NCBI GenBank assembly: GCA_030696235.1
Contig: JAUYSN010000076.1
Coordinates: 1 to 5,304, forward strand
Reading direction: 5' to 3'
From: Sulfuricella sp.
Lineage (GTDB): Bacteria > Pseudomonadota > Gammaproteobacteria > Burkholderiales > Sulfuricellaceae
Length of the DNA stretch: 5,304 bases
Both the position numbers and the translations under genes were made by a program. Below, piece after piece: positions 1 to 5,304 of the stretch (the first letter of the stretch is position 1; every line of letters starts with the position of its first letter). A model generated the notes under the pieces. It saw only the letters and a program-made list of their open reading frames with translations, searched no databases and was not told the DNA's origin.

Positions 1-2439
1 CACGCGGCGCAACTGCACCCAGCGCTGTTTGATCACTTCCTCTTCCGGTTGGGTCAACAGCACGTCGTTCCAGGTGTGCAGGAACACGCTGTCTTCAGGA
101 TTCTTGGCCAGCGCCTGCCACACTTCCTCGGCGGTGAAGGACAGGATAGGCGCCATCAACCGTACCAGGCTGTGGGTGAGATGATACAAGGCGTTTTGCG
201 CCGAGCGGCGGGCGCGGGAGTCAGCGCCGGAGGTATACAGACGGTCCTTCAGGATATCCAGGTAGAACCCGCCCAGGTCCTCGGAACAGAAGGCTTGCAG
301 CTTCTGGACGATGAAGTGGAACTCGTATTTTCCATAATGGGCCTTGCAGTCGTTCTCGAAATCCCGCGCCATCGCCAGCGCGTAGCGGTCGATCTCCAGC
401 CACTCTTCCACCGGCAGCGCGTGCTGCGCCGGATCGAAGTCGGCGATGTTCGACAGCAGGAAGCGCAGGGTGTTGCGGATGCGGCGGTAGCTTTCCGTCA
501 CCCGCTTGAGGATCTCGTCGGAAATGGTGAGCTCGCCGGAATAGTCGGTGGAAGCGACCCACAGGCGCAGGATGTCGGCGCCGAGGCTGTCCACCACCTT
601 CTGCGGCGCGATCACGTTGCCCTTGGATTTGCTCATCTTGTGGCCGTTGCCGTCGACCACGAAGCCGTGGGTGAGCAGGGCCTTGTAAGGCGCGTGGCCA
701 TCCACCCCGCAGCCGGTGAGGAGCGAGGACTGGAACCAGCCACGGTGTTGATCGGAGCCTTCCAGATACAAATCGGCGGGATAGGCTAGATAGTCGCGCC
801 GCTTCAGGACGCAGGCGTGGGTCGAGCCGGAATCGAACCAGACATCGAGGGTGTCGCTCACCTTTTTGTAGGTTTCCGCCTCGGCGCCGAGCAGCTCGCT
901 TGCTTCCAGGCTGAACCATGCTTCGATGCCCTGCCCTTCCACGCGCTGCGCCACCTGCTCCAGCAGTTCCGCAGTACGCGGGTGCAGTTCGCCGGTTTCG
1001 CGATGCACGAACAGCGGCATCGGCACGCCCCAGTTGCGCTGGCGCGAGACGCACCAGTCCGGGCGATTCTTGATCATGGCTTCGAGCCGGGCGCGGCCCC
1101 ACGACGGGAAAAACTCGGTATTTTCGACCGCCTTCAACGCGGCTTTACGCAAGCTGCTGTGCTGCCCGGTAGCTTCCATGCCGATGAACCACTGGTGCGT
1201 GGCGCGGAAGATGATCGGCGTCTTGTGCCGCCAGCAGTGCGGGTAGCTGTGCTTGAGCTTGATTTCCAGCAGCAGCGCGCCGCTGTTTGCCAAGGTTTCA
1301 ATCACGGTCTTGTTCGCCGCCCAGATCGACTGGCCGCCGACCAGGGGAATGCCGGCGTAAAACTTGCCATCGTCGCCCACCGGGCACTCCACCGGCAAAT
1401 CGTATTTGCCGCCGACGGCGTAGTCCTCCAGGCCGTGTGCCGGCGCGGTGTGTACCAGCCCGGTACCGGCTTCGAGCGTGACGTGGTCGCCGCAGATCAC
1501 CGGCACGATGCGGTCGTAGAAAGGATGCTGCAATTGCAGATGCTCCAGCGCCGAGCCCTGCACGGTCGCCACCACTTCCACCGCGTCGAAACCGTAGCGC
1601 GTGATGCAGGCCTCCGCCAGATCGCGCGCCAGGATCAGGATGCCTTTCGGCGTCTGGATCAGGTCGTAGATAAAATCGGGGTGAACGCACACCGCCTGGT
1701 TGGCCGGCAAGGTCCACGGCGTGGTAGTCCAGATCACCGCATAAACCGGCTGATTGGGCTCTTTCATTCCCAACGCCTTGGCCAGCGCGCCGACATCCTT
1801 CACCGCAAAGGCGACGTCGATCGCCGGTGTAGCCTTGTCCTCGTATTCCACCTCGGCTTCCGCCAGGGCGGAACCGCAATCCACGCACCAGTGCACCGGC
1901 TTCTGCCCCTGATAGAGGTAGCCGTTGGCGTGGATATGGCCCAACGTACGCATGATGTCTGCCTCGAACCTGAAGTCCATGGTCAGGTACGGATTGTTCC
2001 ACTCACCCAGCACGCCGAGGCGGATGAAGTCGGCCTTCTGCCGCTCGATCTGGGACGCCGCATATTCCCGGCACAGCTCGCGGAATCTGGCGGCGGGAAT
2101 CTCCTTGCCGTGCTGCTTTTCCACCTGCAGCTCGATCGGCAACCCGTGGCAGTCCCAACCGGGCACGTAGGGCGCATCGAAGCCGGACAGGGTCTTGCTC
2201 TTGACGATGATGTCCTTGAGCACCTTGTTGACCGCATGACCGATGTGGATGTCACCGTTGGCATAGGGCGGACCGTCATGCAGGATGAACTTGGGCCGCC
2301 CTGCGCTGACCTCGCGAATCTTCTCGTAGAGCTTTCTTTCCTGCCACTGCTTCAGCCAGCCCGGCTCGCGCTTGGCGAGATCGCCGCGCATCGGGAAGGG
2401 GGTGTCGGGCAAGTTCAGGGTGTCTTTGTAATCAGCCAT
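1..2439 (-). CDS. ileS: Isoleucyl-tRNA synthetase, 3' end cut by window
   Basis: Cytoplasmic class I synthetase that charges tRNA-Ile with isoleucine using ATP and hydrolyses mischarged valine. I read 813 codons with no stop or frame break from ATG at 2439 to base 1. Bacterial IleRS is about 930-940 residues, so the C-terminal part, normally with a Cys4 zinc site, lies outside the window. Seen in order: HIGH signature at residues 65-68; [10 protein letters not shown] just after; C-x2-C at 185/188 (WCVDC) and a later PHCWRH segment, probably a zinc site by family; the editing (CP1) domain with [10 protein letters not shown] and [12 protein letters not shown], with H330 and D339 matching known editing positions; [10 protein letters not shown] at 560-569; KMSKS at 601-605. 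These are typical of the ordinary bacterial enzyme, with no sign of the divergent mupirocin-resistant type. The start is fixed by the canonical N-terminus [18 protein letters not shown] and a good Shine-Dalgarno. It lies 79 bp after ribF; lspA and ispH usually follow. Confidence 0.99.
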   Translation of the reverse strand, partial: MADYKDTLNLPDTPFPMRGDLAKREPGWLKQWQERKLYEKIREVSAGRPKFILHDGPPYANGDIHIGHAVNKVLKDIIVKSKTLSGFDAPYVPGWDCHGLPIELQVEKQHGKEIPAARFRELCREYAASQIERQKADFIRLGVLGEWNNPYLTMDFRFEADIMRTLGHIHANGYLYQGQKPVHWCVDCGSALAEAEVEYEDKATPAIDVAFAVKDVGALAKALGMKEPNQPVYAVIWTTTPWTLPANQAVCVHPDFIYDLIQTPKGILILARDLAEACITRYGFDAVEVVATVQGSALEHLQLQHPFYDRIVPVICGDHVTLEAGTGLVHTAPAHGLEDYAVGGKYDLPVECPVGDDGKFYAGIPLVGGQSIWAANKTVIETLANSGALLLEIKLKHSYPHCWRHKTPIIFRATHQWFIGMEATGQHSSLRKAALKAVENTEFFPSWGRARLEAMIKNRPDWCVSRQRNWGVPMPLFVHRETGELHPRTAELLEQVAQRVEGQGIEAWFSLEASELLGAEAETYKKVSDTLDVWFDSGSTHACVLKRRDYLAYPADLYLEGSDQHRGWFQSSLLTGCGVDGHAPYKALLTHGFVVDGNGHKMSKSKGNVIAPQKVVDSLGADILRLWVASTDYSGELTISDEILKRVTESYRRIRNTLRFLLSNIADFDPAQHALPVEEWLEIDRYALAMARDFENDCKAHYGKYEFHFIVQKLQAFCSEDLGGFYLDILKDRLYTSGADSRARRSAQNALYHLTHSLVRLMAPILSFTAEEVWQALAKNPEDSVFLHTWNDVLLTQPEEEVIKQRWVQLRRV

Positions 2440-2445
2440 TTATAA

Positions 2446-2451
2446 CCTCTC
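2446..2451 (-). promoter_or_regulatory. Ribosome binding site of ileS
   Basis: The minus strand reads GAGAGG, then the six-base spacer TTATAA, then ATG at 2439. This is the clearest Shine-Dalgarno in the window and supports the chosen ileS start. It directly abuts the base of the palindrome at 2452-2526 with no spacer, so a folded hairpin in the mRNA would end exactly where the site begins. Confidence 0.75.
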
Positions 2452-2526
2452 ACCGCAAGGGACGCGAAGGACGCAAGGGAAAACAATAAATCATTATCCT
2501 TTGCGTACCTTTGCGTCCTTAGCGGT
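2452..2526. repeat. Long imperfect palindrome between ribF and ileS
   Basis: Two arms of about 29 bases (2452-2480 and 2497-2526) are near-complementary and enclose an AT-rich loop. Pairing starts with ACCGC (2452-2456) against GCGGT (2522-2526). I count one A/A mismatch (2457/2521), three G/T pairs on the plus strand (2459/2519, 2466/2512, 2477/2500) and one bulged A (2507). The left arm is built from 9-bp units: GCAAGGGAC, GCGAAGGAC, GCAAGGG. The element at 3493-3599 belongs to the same family. It fills almost all of the ribF-ileS gap and overlaps the last codons of ribF. There is no T-run after it in the mRNA sense, so it does not look like a classical terminator. I recall similar GCGTCCTCTGCGGT-type intergenic sequences in environmental proteobacteria but cannot confirm a family name. 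Confidence 0.85.
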
Positions 2527-3445
2527 TAATAAAGAATTTCTTCGCGTCTTCCACATCCGCCGCGATCTGCGCGGTCAGCGCTTCCAGGCTGGGGAACTTC
2601 ATTTCGTCGCGCAGCTTGAGCAGGAATTCCACGTGCAGGTGCTTGTTGTAAAGGTCGCCGTTGAAGTCGAACAGGAACACTTCCAGCGTTGCCTTGCCCT
2701 TGTCGTTGATGGTCGGGCGCACACCCAGGCTGGCAGCGCCCTGCAGCGGCTTGTCGCAGATCCCGTGGACCTCGACTGCAAAAATGCCGGACAGCGGCGG
2801 CTTGTTGTGCTTCATCTGGATGTTGGCGGTGGGGAAGCCGATCTTGCGCCCGAGGCTTTCGCCGTGCACCACCTTGCCGCTGATGCTGTAATGGCGGCCG
2901 AGGAAGCGCTCGGCAAGCTTAAGGTCGCCATTCGCCAGCGCCTCACGCACGACGGTGCTGGATGCGCGCTGGCCGGACACGGTCACGCTGTCCATGGCCT
3001 CCACCTCGAAACCGTATTGCTTCCCGGCCTGCTGCAGCATGGTGAAATCGCCGGCGCGCTTGGCGCCGAAGCGGAAATCATCCCCCACCAGCACCCAGCG
3101 CGTCTGCAAGCCATGGTGCAGGATGCGGTCGATAAAGTCCTCTGCGCTGACCTGGGCGAAGCGTTTGTTGAAACGCAGGATGAAGACCCTCTCGACGCCG
3201 AATCTCTCGAACAGCTCCAGCTTTTCACGCAGGTTGGAAAGGCGCGCCGGCGCCTGTTCCGGGGTAAAAAATTCGCGCGGATGCGGCTCGAAGGTCATCA
3301 CGCAGGGCGACAGTCCACGCTCCCGCGCCGCCTGCGTGAGGCGGGCGAGCATGGCCCGGTGGCCAATATGCACACCATCGAAATTTCCGATGGTGAGCGC
3401 AATCGGAGAAAGGGGCTGGGCGGGCGTTCCGCGGTAAATCAACAT
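2519..3445 (-). CDS. ribF: Bifunctional riboflavin kinase / FAD synthetase
   Basis: Cytoplasmic enzyme that phosphorylates riboflavin to FMN and then adenylates FMN to FAD, the last two steps of flavin cofactor synthesis. The 308-residue length is normal for bacterial RibF. The N-terminal adenylyltransferase domain shows GNFDGVHIGH (residues 20-29, the nucleotide-binding motif), TFEPHPREFF (51-60), VGDDFRFGAKRAGD (120-133) and ASSTVVREAL (161-170). The C-terminal riboflavin kinase domain, from about residue 185, shows GFPTAN (203-208), SLGVRPT (239-245) and LEVFLFDFNGDLY (254-266), in which E255 is the likely catalytic acid by family comparison. Nothing expected is missing. The ATG start at 3445 gives the usual short lead (MLIYRG) into the first strand; no strong Shine-Dalgarno precedes it. 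The last two sense codons and the TAA fall inside the palindrome at 2452-2526. A perfect -10 box lies 22 bp upstream. I see no FMN riboswitch in the leader. Confidence 0.98.
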   Translation of the reverse strand: MLIYRGTPAQPLSPIALTIGNFDGVHIGHRAMLARLTQAARERGLSPCVMTFEPHPREFFTPEQAPARLSNLREKLELFERFGVERVFILRFNKRFAQVSAEDFIDRILHHGLQTRWVLVGDDFRFGAKRAGDFTMLQQAGKQYGFEVEAMDSVTVSGQRASSTVVREALANGDLKLAERFLGRHYSISGKVVHGESLGRKIGFPTANIQMKHNKPPLSGIFAVEVHGICDKPLQGAASLGVRPTINDKGKATLEVFLFDFNGDLYNKHLHVEFLLKLRDEMKFPSLEALTAQIAADVEDAKKFFINR

Positions 3446-3467
3446 GGCCGAGTGTAAAAAAGATTGG

Positions 3468-3473
3468 ATTATA
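3468..3473 (-). promoter_or_regulatory. Putative -10 box of a ribF-ileS promoter
   Basis: The minus strand carries a perfect TATAAT in an AT-rich stretch, ending 22 bases before the ribF ATG. Initiation would be expected near 3461, leaving a leader of only about 16 bases. With a 17-bp spacer the -35 hexamer would be CGGTGA (3496-3491), matching TTGACA at just two positions. There is no exact TGn extension. The call therefore rests on the -10 sequence and its position. E. coli also has promoters close to ribF and ileS, which makes an internal promoter plausible. Confidence 0.4.
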
Positions 3474-3492
3474 ACTCAAAACGCCGCATTTC

Positions 3493-3599
3493 ACCGCAGA
3501 GGACGCGGAGGACGCAGAGGAAAAACAAGGGTTTAAGGCCTACTCTGGCGAGGGATTTATGGCGCGTAAGCCTTTGAATTTCTCAGCGTCCTCTGCGGT
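3493..3599. repeat. Palindromic intergenic element, second copy of the family
   Basis: Perfect 14-bp terminal inverted repeats (ACCGCAGAGGACGC at 3493-3506, complement at 3586-3599) bound a ~107-bp segment. Pairing continues weakly inward for about five more bases. The left arm again consists of 9-bp units: GCAGAGGAC, GCGGAGGAC, GCAGAGGAA. It lines up base for base with the left arm of the 2452-2526 palindrome, and both are followed by an A-rich AAAACAA, so the two are homologous and in the same orientation. The centre (about 3530-3580) is longer than in the other copy and unrelated to it. It codes for nothing recognisable. The terminal inverted repeats resemble a small non-autonomous element, but I see no clear flanking target-site duplication. 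Confidence 0.8.
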
Positions 3600-3635
3600 T
3601 CATCCCAGCTTGTTCATTAGAGCCAAAACACCGCT

Positions 3636-3696
3636 GTGGGAGCGGCGCCCTCGCCGCGATTTACGCCCGCATTCGCGCCGGGGGCGGCGCTCCTAC
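3636..3696. repeat. REPIN-like pair of inverted REP sequences
   Basis: Two REP-type units face each other. The left, on plus from 3636, reads GTGG, then GA, then a perfect 6-bp hairpin GCGGCG-CCCT-CGCCGC (3642-3657). The right, on minus from 3696, reads GTAG, then GA, then GCGCCG-CCCC-CGGCGC (3690-3675). The GTRG tetranucleotide before a small GC-rich palindrome is the hallmark of REPs mobilised by REP-associated tyrosine transposases (RAYT/TnpA-REP), and a close inverted pair is a REPIN. About 14 bases separate the two hairpin cores and their flanks. The unit sits 53 bp after the murJ stop, a typical extragenic position. No RAYT gene is in the window, so mobilisation would be in trans. Confidence 0.8.
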
Positions 3697-3749
3697 ATGC
3701 ACGAGCATTCAAATGGATAATCCGGGTTCATGATTTTTCCAGCAGTGCT

Positions 3750-5288
3750 TCATTTAGCGCCGTGGCGGATGAAATCCTTGATCCTCACGCCAAACAGGGT
3801 CAGCGCAGCGAAATAGGCGGCGGCACCGGCTACGACGGTCCAGCTCAGGTGCGCCACGCGGGAAACGATGCCGCCCTTGAGCCAGACCTCTTCCGCGCCC
3901 ATGGCGAACCACAGCACCCCGCCCATCACCGCCAGGGCGGCCGCCACCTGCAGGAAAAATTTCAGCCAGCCTGGCTGGGGATGATAAATATCGTGCTTGC
4001 GCAGGTGGTAGAACAGCAGACCGGCGTTGAGGCACGCCCCCAGGCCGATGGAGAGCGCCAGCCCGGCATGCCTGAGGTGCCAGATGAAGGCGAGGTTCAT
4101 CAACTGCGTCGCGAACAGGGTGAAGAGCGCGATCTTGACCGGCGTGCGGATGTTCTGCCGGGCATAGAAACCGGGCGCCAGCACCTTCACCATGATCAGG
4201 CCGAGCAAGCCGAGGCTGTAGGCGAGCAGCGCCTCTCGCGTCATCCACAGGTCGGTGAGCGTGAACTTGCCGTAGAAAAACAGTGTGGAAATCAGCGGCA
4301 CCGACAGGATCGCCAGCGCCAGCGCGGCGGGCAGCGCCAGCATCAGGGTCAGGCGCAGGCCCCAGTCAAGCAGGCGGGAGTACTCCACGGTGGAGGCGTC
4401 GGCGTAGTGCCTGGATAAACTGGGCAGCAGGATGGTGCCCAGCGCCACGCCGAGTATGCCGGCGGGAAACTCCATCAGGCGGTCGGCGTAATACAGCCAG
4501 GACACGCTGCCGGTGACCAGGAACGAGGCGAAGATGGTGTTGATCAACAGGCTGATCTGGCTGATCGACACCCCGAAGACCGCCGGGCCCATCTGCTTCA
4601 AAATCCGCCACACGCCCTCGTCGTTGAGCTTCAGGCGAAAGCGCGGCAGCAGCCCGAGCTTGGCCAGATAGGGAAGCTGGAAACCAAGCTGGAGCAGGCC
4701 GCCGAGCAGCACCGCGACGCCCAGCACCAGCACCGGCGGATCGAAATACGGCGCCAGCCAGAGCGCGCAGCCGATGAAGGACAGGTTGAGCAGCACCGGG
4801 GTGAAGGCCGGAACGGAAAACTTGCTGTAGGTGTTGAGGATGCCGCCGGCCAGCGAAACCAGCGAGATAAAGAAGATATAGGGAAAAGTCAGGCGCAACA
4901 GGTCGACCGTCAGGTCGAATTTGCTCGGCACCGCAGCAAAACCTGGCGCGCTGATATAGATCAGCACCGGCGCGGCCAGCACGCCGATCACGGAAACGAC
5001 CAGAAGGATCAGCGCCAGCAGTGTCGCGACATGATCCACCAGATCCCGCGTCGCATCGTGGCCGCGCTTGGCCTTGTATTCCGCCAGGATAGGCACGAAC
5101 GCCTGGGAAAAGGCACCCTCGGCAAACAGCCGCCGCAGCAGGTTGGGAATCTTGAAGGCGACGAAGAATGCGTCGGAATACAGCCCCGCGCCGAAAACCC
5201 GGGCAATGATGGTGTCGCGCAGGAAACCCAGGATGCGAGAGATCAGGGTCATGCTGCCGACGGCGGCCAAGGCCTTCAATAAATTCAT
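3750..5288 (-). CDS. murJ: Lipid II flippase MurJ (MviN family)
   Basis: Inner-membrane flippase of the MOP superfamily that moves lipid II, the peptidoglycan precursor, from the cytoplasmic to the periplasmic face. The 512-residue length is normal, and the protein is strongly hydrophobic with roughly 14 membrane segments, for example near 88-111, 133-152, 159-181, 185-208, 235-258, 313-337, 352-374, 385-404, 442-463 and 482-500. The N-terminus [18 protein letters not shown] is canonical and fixes the start. Functionally important residues known from E. coli MurJ fall at the same numbers: R18, R24, D39, K46, R52, R270 and E273. [18 protein letters not shown] (370-387) is a well-conserved family segment. 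It ends in a basic, probably cytoplasmic tail ([11 protein letters not shown]) and a TGA stop. Only 16 bases upstream are visible, with no obvious Shine-Dalgarno, so its promoter and upstream neighbour cannot be judged. ribF follows 304 bp downstream. Confidence 0.98.
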   Translation of the reverse strand: MNLLKALAAVGSMTLISRILGFLRDTIIARVFGAGLYSDAFFVAFKIPNLLRRLFAEGAFSQAFVPILAEYKAKRGHDATRDLVDHVATLLALILLVVSVIGVLAAPVLIYISAPGFAAVPSKFDLTVDLLRLTFPYIFFISLVSLAGGILNTYSKFSVPAFTPVLLNLSFIGCALWLAPYFDPPVLVLGVAVLLGGLLQLGFQLPYLAKLGLLPRFRLKLNDEGVWRILKQMGPAVFGVSISQISLLINTIFASFLVTGSVSWLYYADRLMEFPAGILGVALGTILLPSLSRHYADASTVEYSRLLDWGLRLTLMLALPAALALAILSVPLISTLFFYGKFTLTDLWMTREALLAYSLGLLGLIMVKVLAPGFYARQNIRTPVKIALFTLFATQLMNLAFIWHLRHAGLALSIGLGACLNAGLLFYHLRKHDIYHPQPGWLKFFLQVAAALAVMGGVLWFAMGAEEVWLKGGIVSRVAHLSWTVVAGAAAYFAALTLFGVRIKDFIRHGAK

Positions 5289-5304
5289 GGATTACGGATG
5301 AAAG

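Larger units (their letters stand above)
3446..3749. other. murJ-ribF intergenic region, mostly repeats
   Basis: These 304 bases hold no credible gene. From the murJ side: 53 bases with nothing recognised (3697-3749), the REPIN-like pair (3636-3696), a 36-base spacer (3600-3635), the palindromic element (3493-3599), and a short AT-rich stretch carrying the putative ribF promoter. No tRNA, riboswitch or convincing terminator is visible. Confidence 0.8.

Noticed and set aside
817..2445. 542-codon plus-strand open frame opposite ileS (also 49-789)
   Set aside because: It is in exact antisense codon register with ileS. In G+C-rich genes TTA, CTA and TCA codons are rare, so the opposite strand seldom meets a stop in this register. 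No recognisable domain; ileS itself is certain.
2440..2518. T-box leader or separate promoter for ileS (GATAAT in the hairpin loop)
   Set aside because: The gap is too short and lacks T-box motifs. The GATAAT has no fitting -35 hexamer and lies in the loop of the palindrome.
2501..3457. 318-codon plus-strand open frame opposite ribF
   Set aside because: Exact-register antisense shadow of ribF, with no recognisable protein features.
3493..3599. CRISPR array
   Set aside because: The repeated units are 9-bp tandem blocks inside inverted arms, without unique spacers of regular length.
3625..3645. Possible minus-strand terminator: CCGCT-CCCAC-AGCGG followed by TGTTTT
   Set aside because: The stem is only 5 bp, it competes with the much better REP hairpin, and the T-run is short and interrupted.
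3446..3749. FMN riboswitch ahead of ribF
   Set aside because: I looked for the conserved RFN blocks and saw none; the leader is taken up by repeats and AT-rich sequence.
3636..4418. 260-codon plus-strand open frame opposite the murJ 3' end
   Set aside because: Its GTG start is the GTGG of the REP element, and the rest is in antisense register with murJ. The product is a low-complexity Q/R/G-rich shadow.

Overview
The window is about 60% G+C and holds three genes, all read on the minus strand in the order murJ, ribF, ileS. murJ and ribF are complete. ileS runs off the low-coordinate end without its last ~120 codons. This order, usually followed by lspA and ispH, is a conserved housekeeping arrangement in Beta- and Gammaproteobacteria. 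Protein style and G+C suggest a betaproteobacterium, perhaps an environmental one. That placement is inference from gene order and impression, not from a search.

Layout from high to low coordinate, which is the direction of transcription: murJ (lipid II flippase, 5288-3750); a 304-bp gap holding a REPIN-like pair of inverted REP sequences (3636-3696), a ~107-bp palindromic element (3493-3599) and a perfect -10 hexamer (3468-3473); ribF (bifunctional riboflavin kinase/FAD synthetase, 3445-2519); a 79-bp gap almost filled by a second copy of the same palindrome family (2452-2526), which also supplies the ribF stop codon; then ileS (isoleucyl-tRNA synthetase, 2439 to beyond base 1), preceded by a good ribosome binding site.

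The genes are unrelated in biochemistry (cell-wall precursor export, flavin cofactor synthesis, tRNA charging) but all are core growth functions, and their linkage is ancient. The probable internal promoter before ribF suggests that ribF-ileS can be transcribed apart from murJ.

I found no undescribed defence, mobile or metabolic system. The unusual content is in the gaps: two related long-stem palindromes whose arms have changed together, and a REPIN-like pair whose two hairpins differ by a compensated base-pair swap. All the long plus-strand reading frames are exact-register antisense shadows of the three genes.
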